The notes below the pieces were generated by a model. That model had not been told where the DNA came from. It worked only from the letters and a program-made list of their open reading frames with translations, and did not search any database. From positions 1 to 64,000 of the forward strand of contig OZ022260.1 of assembly GCA_963978905.1 (NCBI GenBank): a stretch of DNA of 64,000 nt, written 5' to 3'. Made by a program: the position numbers and the translations under genes. Source of the stretch: Trichostrongylus colubriformis. Lineage: Eukaryota; Nematoda; Chromadorea; Rhabditida; Trichostrongylidae. Below, piece after piece: positions 13,501 through 23,016 of this stretch (position 1 is its first letter; every line of letters starts with the position of its first letter).

Positions 13501-13605
13501 TTTTGTAATTAGAACGGTCCTCTTCCAGGTTCCACAGCACCAACAAATGCGGCCATACATGTCACCACAGGGCGCGATGGTCACACCTACCCATCAAGGA
13601 GGTTG
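1593..13605 (+). CDS. Q/P-rich prion-like protein, copy 1 (5'-truncated by the telomere, incomplete 3')
   Basis: Seven exons join in frame: 1593-1655, 1817-2002, 2824-3002, 3610-3705, 3984-4071, 10413-10663 and 13529-13605. Each is bounded by AG and GT sites with compatible phases (1,1,0,0,1,0,2). The product is dominated by Gln, Pro, Met, Gly and Tyr, with runs such as QQQQQQQ in exon 3 and PPGAPPQQAQRPTYPPGA in exon 6, and no globular domain. Such low-complexity composition is typical of chromatin or transcription cofactors and other prion-like proteins, but I do not recognise the family. The first exon has an acceptor (CTCTTTCAG) at 1584-1592 and a usable ATG two bases inside. The minus-strand paralogue has two exons further 5' whose counterparts here would lie where the telomere is. 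No exon after 13605 was found, so the 3' end is also open. It may be a truncated relic, or expressed by spliced-leader trans-splicing onto the old acceptor. Confidence 0.75.
5288..5420. repeat. Fold-back pair of tRNA-derived SINE ends
   Basis: Arms of about 29 bp near 5292-5322 and 5386-5415 are imperfect inverted copies (TGCTGGGTTATGGGCA on one side, TTTGCCATAACGCAGCA on the other). Between them sits GCTTTGG...CCAAAGC, a possible acceptor-like stem, and a B-box-like GGTTCGAGTTCC at 5372-5383. The same module, GGTTYGAG followed by CCGAG and TTTGCC, recurs at 55.7 kb. This suggests a tRNA-derived SINE family whose copies sit head to head. It does not fold as an intact tRNA. Confidence 0.45.
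7292..7704. repeat. Near-perfect 202-bp-arm palindrome with 9-nt spacer
   Basis: The left arm 7292-7493 and right arm 7503-7704 are reverse complements across almost their full length. They begin GGCCGTTGCTAGCTAACAAG and end at the centre with CGTAGCGCGCGAG, and the spacer is AACCGTTGG. Transcribed in the Q-rich intron it would make a very stable ~200 bp RNA hairpin. As DNA it could extrude a cruciform. Confidence 0.9.
7703..7770 (+). repeat. tRNA-like/SINE head sequence
   Basis: GTGGCTTACTGGTAG resembles a tRNA A-box/D-arm, and ACGGGTTTGCTCCCCG a degenerate T-arm, followed by a T7 run. The anticodon arm and acceptor stem do not pair, so this is at best a tRNA-derived SINE head or pseudo-tRNA, not a functional gene. 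Confidence 0.3.
11691..12578 (+). mobile_element. Internally deleted mariner element (copy A)
   Basis: Perfect 31-bp terminal inverted repeats begin TTAGGTTGTCCCAAAAGTCT at 11691 and end at 12578. They are flanked by TA duplications at 11689-11690 and 12579-12580. The 888-bp length is well below the ~1.3 kb of complete mariners because the middle of the transposase is missing. The element is of the irritans/mariner type known from hookworms and many other animals. Confidence 0.95.
11849..12350 (+). pseudogene. Mariner transposase relic (copy A)
   Basis: The frame opens with MSVLDSHQIRGVIYYEWS and continues through RRWFISFSNGEIDMKDKPR, the paired helix-turn-helix DNA-binding region of mariner transposases. 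It then jumps directly to a segment matching the catalytic core after the first Asp (LFREVLVQGETV). About 100 or more residues, including the first catalytic Asp, are absent. A TAG stop follows LCWF at 12056-12058, and later frames are shifted. It cannot encode active transposase, although the intact termini could still be mobilised in trans. Confidence 0.9.
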
Positions 13606-16070
13606 GTGAGGGTTTCTTTAGAGATTTGAGTGGGGTTCTGGTGCGTTGTCACCATGATTACAAAAGGCAGATAGCTTCACACGGTGTTTGTGGAGCAGAT
13701 CGAGTTGTTTTTGGTTGCTAGAACGAGGAACGGAACAGAGAGAGAAACACGGAGCTCAGAAGTTGTCACCTTCCAACACTACTCTACTCTACACTACTAC
13801 TCTGTCGTTGTTAAAAAACTTCAAATTCTTCTATCATTTGTGTTGCCTGAAAAAGATGACATCCTAAGGGAGTTGAATTTCAATACGCTGGCAAGAGAAG
13901 ATTAATCTACCATGTGACGTCGATTAGTGATTACGTGCTTCAATTCCTATCGCTATAGGTTACGGTTACCAAGGTACTTGTGTGCTCACAAGGTGTTATT
14001 ACTGCGTGAATCTGTTGGGAGCACCGATATTCTGCAATCCGTGCTTGTAAAAATCGGAGATATTCAGTTGGTATTGAGTTTTCAAAGAAGCTTTGTCTCT
14101 GAAGGACGCGAAAAGAGTGAACAAGTTCCAATCGGTTGCAGGTGAGTGGGTTATTTTTGGTAGTTTTTGTATTTTTTCAGAAGGTTTTTGGATAAATCGG
14201 TTGCTTGGGTCTTCGGTTGTATGCAGGAAATAGCAGAGGTGTTGGTGGACCCTGTCTGATGGAAAATTTTTAAAAGTATTCATTTGGTTGATACAAAGTG
14301 TTTCAAGGTGTCCTCTAGTAATAGAAATAAAGTTAACGGTGTCGATAGTATTAATCAAAGGCAAGAGGAGTTGCTATAGTAGTCTCGACAAGCCCTTCTG
14401 CCCCTCCCATTGACATTATTGCAATAGTGCTGACGGAGTCAGCATGGATGCTGTTGGGCGAGGTACTGAAGGAGATGATGGCTTTGCGATGGTTATCGAA
14501 TACACTCATGGAGGTCTAAGGTCATAGTAGGAAGGACTTGAAGGTCAACTTTCGAGGAAGAAGATGCATGGAATATTCATGTGAAATGGTGCTACTTGAG
14601 TGCTTTGGTTTTTCTATTGATAAAGCACCGAGAAAAGAACCTGAAAAATTTTGCGGGACTGCACCGTTTATCTGTATAATTCGTCGTAATCTCATAACTT
14701 TTCATAGACTTTTGCTACAGGTAGGAGCCAGTGAGGTCCCTTGATGTTTTGCATTCCCCATAATAATTCATATTATATCAAAAAAATATCATGATACAAT
14801 AAAAAATTAACACAGTAATGAATTCTTGTTGCTTGCAGCAATATGTGTGGACAGCATTGCTCAGCAAGCTTTCTGCATCCATCGTTTATTCTGTACGAGT
14901 TATAAGATATTATCTAATTTTACCTAATAATACCTTAACAATAGAGCCACTTATCTGTTTTCGTGAGGGAAAACCGCTCGTAGCACCCACCCCTTAGCAC
15001 GCTGGAGGGTGTGGCAAAAACACCGTCTTGCGACCTTACACCAATGACAGTGCAGCAAACGCCCGTCCTTCCTGTTAAGGTAGGATAATCATTCGAATGT
15101 TTGTTAGGGTTGGGCCACACTGTAAGAGTCGGGTTTCGGCAATTCCTTCCTTCCTTCGCTTGTGGTGTTCAGTCAGCAAAAATTGAATCGAATTGGTTCA
15201 AGTAATTCCCGCGATGAATAAACAAAAAATTATTCTCGCGGCTGAACATTTTTGACTATTTGTCACTAGCCAAAAGTCAAAGTTTGTCACTGCGCTCGTA
15301 TTTTGCTACTTGCTATCGGTCAATCTATGTACTCGTAGGAGCGCAGCTCAGAATGTTTACGTGGAAAAGTTGGTATCATTGTTTTATGTTAGTCTCAGTG
15401 GCTTGACTTACAGATGCCGGAAGGGGTAACTTTGAACAATAGAATATGAAAATCGAAGCGCTAGGTACTGCAACAGCATAAAAAGAGTTGGAGGAAGCGG
15501 TCAAAACTCCCAAAAAACTCCTTTTCATACCTGTCCTTTCTTTCCATCCATCACTAACCGTGGATGGTAGATGCAGAAGGCTAGGGGATATGCCAGCCAG
15601 CCGCGAGCGTTGTTAGCCAGTGCAGCAACTTTACCAGTGAAGCGCTTTAGCTCGTGAAGCGCCGTGCAAAACTTACTGTAGCGTTTCGCCAAGGTTTATC
15701 TTTCTATTGTTGGCCTTTTATTCATAGATAGAATCATACCCAATTCTATTTTCCTTTAATGCCTCCCTTCCGGTTCATTTAACGGGGAATTTGACACATT
15801 CACCTCATTCTGGATCACCCATTTGCCTTCGCATCGGGCGACCTAACACTAGTGTCGCGCGTGAAGGCATACATGCAGTTAGTTGGCTGGGTTGCGCAGG
15901 CTGATTCTCATGACCCATGGTATTCATCTAGAAAGCTGGCATGTTGAGGCGATTTCTGGAGCAGTTTCTAGCTTTCAGCTGAAAATCTCTTCAAATGCTT
16001 TTTTAAGATCTTTTTATTGGGTAACATCTCGGGTAGGGCAGGATGTTATCCAGTGGAAGATCTAGTTAAC
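13606..16070. other. Non-coding interval downstream of Q-rich copy 1
   Basis: No exon with good splice sites, no RNA gene and no clear repeat were recognised. Short open frames near 13.7, 14.0 and 14.5 kb lack motifs. Either the Q-rich gene continues with exons I could not identify or it ends as a fragment here. The missing N-terminal domain exons of the downstream Argonaute gene would also be expected in this general direction, but none were found. Confidence 0.4.
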
Positions 16071-16476
16071 GGTTTTTAGTTATTGACCATTTTCTGATCC
16101 TATGACTGGTCTGAGAAGCAAACTCACAAGCTCGGTAGAAAAGGCCAGATGACCCGATGAAAAACGGGTGGTTTCTGACTGTCTTTTCCGATTTTTGTAT
16201 TTTTCATATTTGGAGAAATGCACCCTTCAGTCATGTCCTCGATCGGAGAATGAGATAAATTCCAATCGTGGGCAGGCCTTCCGATAATCACATCTAAGGG
16301 AGAAGTTCTAGTTATCATTATGGTGTTGGGTGGAATTTCACTTTGACTTGGCATAGTTCCTTAGCTTTTTGCGCTGCACAGTTCAAAATAACGCTGCACA
16401 CTGACCTTTTTGTTTTCTGAGATGCGTCACGTATTATTAAGAGCTGCTGTGTGATTATTCGTCGAACAATAATTTC
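16071..16476 (+). repeat. Tandem duplication unit A
   Basis: This 406-bp segment reappears at 16764-17218, apparently base for base, apart from 49 bp present only in the second copy (from TCCTTGGATCGG at 17086). The units are separated by about 290 bp of unrelated sequence. The near-identity implies a recent duplication or an assembly duplication. No coding content was recognised. Confidence 0.9.
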
Positions 16477-16763
16477 TTCGAAAAGGTTTTTCAAGCGCAC
16501 AAGGGGAGGTGCTTCAGAAAGTCGTCGTCGGTCGGGCGGCTCCTTTGGAACCTGTTTCTTCATATGTGAAAGTGCATTACTGCGTTTGTGTGGTGCTATT
16601 TCCCATTCTCACCCCATCTCAGCTTTCGCTCCCATTTTTTGAAAAGCCTGTCCATTCACCTTACAGTGTATTTCATGACAATCTCCATTCCAGTCAAAAA
16701 AAGCTGCGGAAGCTTATGTTATTTTCTCATGGAGCCACAAAAAATCTTCCATTCCGTGATTTC

Positions 16764-17218
16764 GGTTTTTAGTTATTGACCATTTTCTGATCCTATGACT
16801 GGTCTGAGAAGCAAACTCACAAGCTCGGTAGAAAAGGCCAGATGACCCGATGAAAAACGGGTGGTTTCTGACTGTCTTTTCCGATTTTTGTATTTTTCAT
16901 ATTTGGAGAAATGCACCCTTCAGTCATGTCCTCGATCGGAGAATGAGATAAATTCCAATCGTGGGCAGGCCTTCCGATAATCACATCTAAGGGAGAAGTT
17001 CTAGTTATCATTATGGTGTTGGGTGGAATTTCACTTTGACTTGGCATAGTTCCTTAGCTTTTTGCGCTGCACAGTTCAAAATAACTCCTTGGATCGGACG
17101 TGCATAAGGCTTTACCAGATTGAGAAGTGCTATCGCTGCACACTGACCTTTTTGTTTTCTGAGATGCGTCACGTATTATTAAGAGCTGCTGTGTGATTAT
17201 TCGTCGAACAATAATTTC
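16764..17218 (+). repeat. Tandem duplication unit B (with 49-bp extra block)
   Basis: This is the second copy of the 16071-16476 unit, offset by 693 bp. It starts at GGTTTTTAGTTATTGACC and ends at ATAATTTC, as unit A does. The extra 49 bp lies at about 17086-17134, between AAAATAAC and GCTGCACACTG. Confidence 0.9.
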
Positions 17219-17663
17219 GTTGGCTGAATATATAGCAGTATATTCTTTTTTTCAGACGCGTGTTCCACCAGTTAGCCGACCCAGGAAGAGTGAAATGTTC
17301 CCCTCATGTTTTGAAACATTTCGTTCCTGATATTCCGAGATTTCTAATCGGTCACTCGATGTTTTGTGTCCTGCATGAACCCTTCGATTGCGATATCCTG
17401 TCTCGAGTCCGATGAGGATCCCACATTTCCAAAAGTTCTGATTTGGGGGATCATTCGACATTCCAAGTTTGATTTTTCTGTAAAAGAGGTGTGGCGAGAG
17501 TGCATCCAGAAGGCGGGATTGATTGCTTCTGACTCAATACCGGATATTTCCCAATGATGTGCAATATCACAAAAGCCCAATTCGGTTTCCGCTCCACCCC
17601 CCCCCCCTTCGCTTGACCATTTTTATCTCTGTCCTATGTATCAACTCACTGTTATAGCGTGAA

Positions 17664-17988
17664 GCTAGACCTGACCTGTTAAAGTAAAGTATGTCTGTAT
17701 CGAGTTGCTTGTGCGACACTTATGAGGCTTGAAAATGTTGACGTTTGGCTTACTTTTTCTTTCTCTCCTTCCATAGTCTCTCGAATGTGGTGATGACAGG
17801 CGCGGATAGATCAGATTGAAGTCATATAAAAAAAGCCACGAACATCCCATTTTGGGTGGCATCACTTTATGAGGTGATGCGAGTTTACAAAATTGATGCC
17901 CTGTGCGGAAGAAACTTTGTTGAAAAGCAATGAGCAGGTGAAGAAGACACATCTCAGAAAACCGTGGGGTTTTTCTGAAATCTAATAT
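17664..17988. other. ~325-bp segment absent from the inverted paralogous copy
   Basis: Compared with the inverted copy at the right end of the window, the sequence here is interrupted between GTTATAGCGTGAAG and ATATCTTCCTCTGCAC; the other copy joins the two directly. It may be an insertion here or a deletion there. No terminal repeats were seen. Confidence 0.5.
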
Positions 17989-19635
17989 CTTCCTCTGCAC
18001 TTTCATAGCAGCCTTTATCGTAATAGAATATTGACGACTCGAGGTTCAATTTCTAAGTATAACAAGTCTGGCAAAGTAGATTTATAGCGCAGTAATTCAA
18101 TCATGTGCTGGTACACTGGTGATAGATTACCTCTAGAACACGAGTTTTCTAATTTTTATCGTTTCGGATATCAGCTTTGACATATTTTTCTGCACGGTTG
18201 TAACCTCTGTCCGCAATGAAATCCTTTCCTATTTTACTTCCACGTCTCGCATTATGTTAGCGTACACAAACTTTAGTTGTGCCCAGCTTAGTCTATATAT
18301 AGCTCGTGAAAAGGCGCCCTGCATTCGTAAACGTTCAGGGGTTTGAGTGTGCATTTAAAGCTGGTGTATCGACCTCCGCTAGGGAATGCTTTTGTTTCGC
18401 TTCCTGGAGATGCTAGGAGAATTGTTCCGTTGGTGGCTAACTTGAGTGCTTACGTGAACACTCTTTTCAGATATGGGTTTTTAAACGTGCAGGTTTTATT
18501 GAATTTGCCACCCACTCTCAAATTAGAACGTTTACCGTAACGTTTCCGATGTTTTGTGAAAGTGTTGAGTCGTAGTATGTGACGGTGAGATACTCTGCAA
18601 TAAGCTGGGGTGGGTATTAGCAGCAAGTGGGTATTCATTAAAGAGCGCTTATGTGCATGTGTGTTCAAGCGTTGATAATGATTGTCGCCTTGCTGTCTAG
18701 TCAACGACAGCGATGCGACAAGATACACTTGACAGGCATCAGTCCGCCCACTAGTATGTAGTGTATGTTCAGGCTTTGAGGTTTTTCCTCAGCAGGGTGC
18801 TGATTTCAAGAAACCACATTTCTGTGCGTTCCTTGAAAGTAATATTTATTCTGGCTTCATTCTTCGGTGTTCTTCGCATCAAGTTGTTCACTTTTCTGCT
18901 GTGAATACTTATACTGCTTTGGATATATTTTGTACAGGGTGGAATATTTTTTATTAATTGGTTTTCTATTGGTTGTTTGGATGTTTGAGCTTCACCCAAG
19001 ATTGTTAATCACTTTATTCCGACTGACGTTTCTTCGTCGTCGCCTTCTTCAGAGTCTGGAAGAGTGAAGTCTTCATGTAGACTATTCGTTCAAACGCCAT
19101 TTCATATCACAGAAAAAAGAATTGGTTTTCAATCAACAATTTCAGCTGGTTCGGTGTTCTTCCCGGGGGAGGAGGGGAGGGGGCACCTTGATACCCACTT
19201 GGTCTTCAGTTGCTGCTCCTCAGAGTATTCCATTTGGGTTGGACCGTTTTGAAAAACTTCCCTCGCACAACCATCCCTTTTACGCTCGTGTTAATGCATG
19301 CTTAATGTACATATAGTAGAATTTTTGCTGTCAAAGCAAGACATGTTATCGTATATTGTTATCTTTTGGCTAGAGAATTAATGCCAGCAGTGCTGACAGT
19401 TGAGTGACTCGTTTCCTCCCACTCTTCCACATTTTCTCATTAGCTTCTTGATTTTTTTCTCAGTTTTCATGAAAAAGGAAAGGTCTTCCTCTTCTAGGTC
19501 CGGGCGTGCGAAGTGGCTTATCTTGTGGATATTTTACACAATTCACAAGGATGCGTGTGCTGCTAGCTTATCGAATGACTCAGGTGATTGAGAGGTGCCA
19601 GGAAAGTTTCTGAAAAATCCTTCCGTTTGTTAGGC

Positions 19636-19741
19636 CGCCGTCAGACTTTGCAATTTTGCGGTGTCGCAGCTCGGCACGCGAAGTTGCGGCATTGCACAAT
19701 TTCAAGGGTGCGACGTCGCAAAATCGCAAAGTCTGACGGCG
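19636..19741. mobile_element. 106-bp palindromic MITE, family A
   Basis: The terminal repeats are CGCCGTCAGACTTTGC at the left and GCAAAGTCTGACGGCG at the right. The interior is GC-rich (TCGCAGCTCGGCACGCGAAG) and also partly palindromic. A duplicated copy lies at 22003-22108, and related elements are at 23720-23837 and, more decayed, near 41.1 kb. Confidence 0.8.
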
Positions 19742-19985
19742 TCCTTAGGTAGGGTCTTCACTCATAACTCCCCTTGTAACAGCAGCGGTGTATGTGCACC
19801 ACTGAACTCAGTGATGTGGTCGCGTTAAGTTTTGAAGTACGCAGATAGTTGGTTTTTTTTTGCTGGAAAGAGACTTTTGCATGGTTTGTGAACTGTGACT
19901 GAAACCTACAAAAATTGATTTCTGTGCATTTTTGTTGCGTTCGATATTTTGGTTTTGGTTTGTTCTTTTACTATTGTCTTTATAG

Positions 19986-20643
19986 AGACCATGAGCTCCC
20001 TAAATTGATGGACGGCAAATACATGGGAAGTGGCTTAACGAAAGCCGTGAAAGTACTTGAGGGAGACACGGGAAAAACGGGAAGCGCTTTTGTTGTGACA
20101 GATGGTGAGGAATTGTTGTGGGCTCGAAATGATGTAAAACCGCAATTTTATTCTGAGGTGTATTAGTATACTGCATCATTTAGTTACCAAGGGAGCTTTT
20201 CATGTCGACGAGCAAAATCTCCTAGAGAAGATTTCACAAATGTCAATATTCTTCGATCATCGTTCTGGCCAGTCCACATTCAATGTGAAAACAGCCACAA
20301 AGCCTTTCTATGTGAAAAACATTTTACAGCAGATTAAAGGTATCATTGGACTGGTTTGCAAAATTTGTTTTCTAATTCTCTACTGACATTCAATGTCGAG
20401 CAGTTCTATTTCAGGGCTTTACGTAAGAACAACTTATGGAAAGAGGAAGACATTCCCAATCGGTAACATCGGCGCTCCGGCTAATGGTTTAAAGTTAGTG
20501 TGGCTTTCGAATCGGAACTTTTTACTGTTCCTAAGAGGATATTGTGTAAGACTATTGAAGATATCTTACAGATTCCAAACAGCCGATGGGGGACAGTGTA
20601 CGGTAGAACAGTACTTTAAAAAGCACTACAATATTCAACTAAA
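19986..20643 (+). pseudogene. Truncated Argonaute exon set (duplicate of linker and start of PAZ)
   Basis: Four exons (19986-20104, 20196-20339, 20415-20493, 20572-20643) are identical copies of the first four recognised exons of the Argonaute gene downstream. They encode the linker (HELPKLMDGKYMGSG) and the N-terminal half of PAZ, up to HYNIQLK. The next donor keeps GTA but is then replaced by the start of the second unit, so the fifth exon (YPGMFTV) is missing. A transcript could in principle splice from this unit into the next, which would duplicate exons. More likely this is a non-functional by-product of the tandem duplication. Confidence 0.85.
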
Positions 20644-20650
20644 GTACATA

Positions 20651-23016
20651 CAGCTTAGTCTATATATAGCTCGTGAAAAGGCGCCCTGCATTCGTAAACG
20701 TTCAGGGGTTTGAGTGTGCATTTAAAGCTGGTGTATCGACCTCCGCTAGGGAATGCTTTTGTTTCGCTTCCTGGAGATGCTAGGAGAATTGTTCCGTTGG
20801 TGGCTAACTTGAGTGCTTACGTGAACACTCTTTTCAGATATGGGTTTTTAAACGTGCAGGTTTTATTGAATTTGCCACCCACTCTCAAATTAGAACGTTT
20901 ACCGTAACGTTTCCGATGTTTTGTGAAAGTGTTGAGTCGTAGTATGTGACGGTGAGATACTCTGCAATAAGCTGGGGTGGGTATTAGCAGCAAGTGGGTA
21001 TTCATTAAAGAGCGCTTATGTGCATGTGTGTTCAAGCGTTGATAATGATTGTCGCCTTGCTGTCTAGTCAACGACAGCGATGCGACAAGATACACTTGAC
21101 AGGCATCAGTCCGCCCACTAGTATGTAGTGTATGTTCAGGCTTTGAGGTTTTTCCTCAGCAGGGTGCTGATTTCAAGAAACCACATTTCTGTGCGTTCCT
21201 TGAAAGTAATATTTATTCTGGCTTCATTCTTCGGTGTTCTTCGCATCAAGTTGTTCACTTTTCTGCTGTGAATACTTATACTGCTTTGGATATATTTTGT
21301 ACAGGGTGGAATATTTTTTATTAATTGGTTTTCTATTGGTTGTTTGGATGTTTGAGCTTCACCCAAGATTGTTAATCACTTTATTCCGACTGACGTTTCT
21401 TCGTCGTCGCCTTCTTCAGAGTCTGGAAGAGTGAAGTCTTCATGTAGACTATTCGTTCAAACGCCATTTCATATCACAGAAAAAAGAATTGGTTTTCAAT
21501 CAACAATTTCAGCTGGTTCGGTGTTCTTCCCGGGGGAGGAGGGGAGGGGGCACCTTGATACCCACTTGGTCTTCAGTTGCTGCTCCTCAGAGTATTCCAT
21601 TTGGGTTGGACCGTTTTGAAAAACTTCCCTCGCACAACCATCCCTTTTACGCTCGTGTTAATGCATGCTTAATGTACATATAGTAGAATTTTTGCTGTCA
21701 AAGCAAGACATGTTATCGTATATTGTTATCTTTTGGCTAGAGAATTAATGCCAGCAGTGCTGACAGTTGAGTGACTCGTTTCCTCCCACTCTTCCACATT
21801 TTCTCATTAGCTTCTTGATTTTTTTCTCAGTTTTCATGAAAAAGGAAAGGTCTTCCTCTTCTAGGTCCGGGCGTGCGAAGTGGCTTATCTTGTGGATATT
21901 TTACACAATTCACAAGGATGCGTGTGCTGCTAGCTTATCGAATGACTCAGGTGATTGAGAGGTGCCAGGAAAGTTTCTGAAAAATCCTTCCGTTTGTTAG
22001 GCCGCCGTCAGACTTTGCAATTTTGCGGTGTCGCAGCTCGGCACGCGAAGTTGCGGCATTGCACAATTTCAAGGGTGCGACGTCGCAAAATCGCAAAGTC
22101 TGACGGCGTCCTTAGGTAGGGTCTTCACTCATAACTCCCCTTGTAACAGCAGCGGTGTATGTGCACCACTGAACTCAGTGATGTGGTCGCGTTAAGTTTT
22201 GAAGTACGCAGATAGTTGGTTTTTTTTTTGCTGGAAAGAGACTTTTGCATGGTTTGTGAACTGTGACTGAAACCTACAAAAATTGATTTCTGTGCATTTT
22301 TGTTGCGTTCGATATTTTGGTTTTGGTTTGTTCTTTTACTATTGTCTTTATAGAGACCATGAGCTCCCTAAATTGATGGACGGCAAATACATGGGAAGTG
22401 GCTTAACGAAAGCCGTGAAAGTACTTGAGGGAGACACGGGAAAAACGGGAAGCGCTTTTGTTGTGACAGATGGTGAGGAATTGTTGTGGGCTCGAAATGA
22501 TGTAAAACCGCAATTTTATTCTGAGGTGTATTAGTATACTGCATCATTTAGTTACCAAGGGAGCTTTTCATGTCGACGAGCAAAATCTCCTAGAGAAGAT
22601 TTCACAAATGTCAATATTCTTCGATCATCGTTCTGGCCAGTCCACATTCAATGTGAAAACAGCCACAAAGCCTTTCTATGTGAAAAACATTTTACAGCAG
22701 ATTAAAGGTATCATTGGACTGGTTTGCAAAATTTGTTTTCTAATTCTCTACTGACATTCAATGTCGAGCAGTTCTATTTCAGGGCTTTACGTAAGAACAA
22801 CTTATGGAAAGAGGAAGACATTCCCAATCGGTAACATCGGCGCTCCGGCTAATGGTTTAAAGTTAGTGTGGCTTTCGAATCGGAACTTTTTACTGTTCCT
22901 AAGAGGATATTGTGTAAGACTATTGAAGATATCTTACAGATTCCAAACAGCCGATGGGGGACAGTGTACGGTAGAACAGTACTTTAAAAAGCACTACAAT
23001 ATTCAACTAAAGTAGG
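20651..23016 (+). repeat. 2.37 kb direct duplication, second unit
   Basis: This is the second copy of the 18284-20650 unit. It continues past the duplication into the rest of the Argonaute gene, so it is the copy joined to the functional-looking exons. Confidence 0.95.
22003..22108. mobile_element. Family A MITE, copy in second duplication unit
   Basis: This is identical to the element at 19636-19741 and was carried along by the tandem duplication rather than independently inserted. Confidence 0.8.

Larger units (their letters stand above)
10664..13528 (+). other. Intron 6 of Q-rich copy 1
   Basis: This T-rich 2.9 kb intron has phase 0 at both ends and carries the mariner relic at 11691-12578. 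Apart from that element and a short TAAA tetranucleotide run near 12670, nothing was recognised. Confidence 0.5.
18284..20650 (+). repeat. 2.37 kb direct duplication, first unit
   Basis: The unit begins CAGCTTAGTCTATATATAGC and is repeated head to tail from 20651. Alignment by eye shows only one difference, a 9-T versus 10-T run near 19860/22220. The unit holds a non-coding leader, a small MITE and four Argonaute exons. The junction at about 20646 follows the end of the fourth exon and the first bases of its donor. Confidence 0.95.

Noticed and set aside
18343..18540. A 65-codon gene in the Argonaute leader, present in three copies
   Set aside because: It is preserved only because the copies are nearly identical overall. 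There is no sign of selection on the frame and no recognised family.
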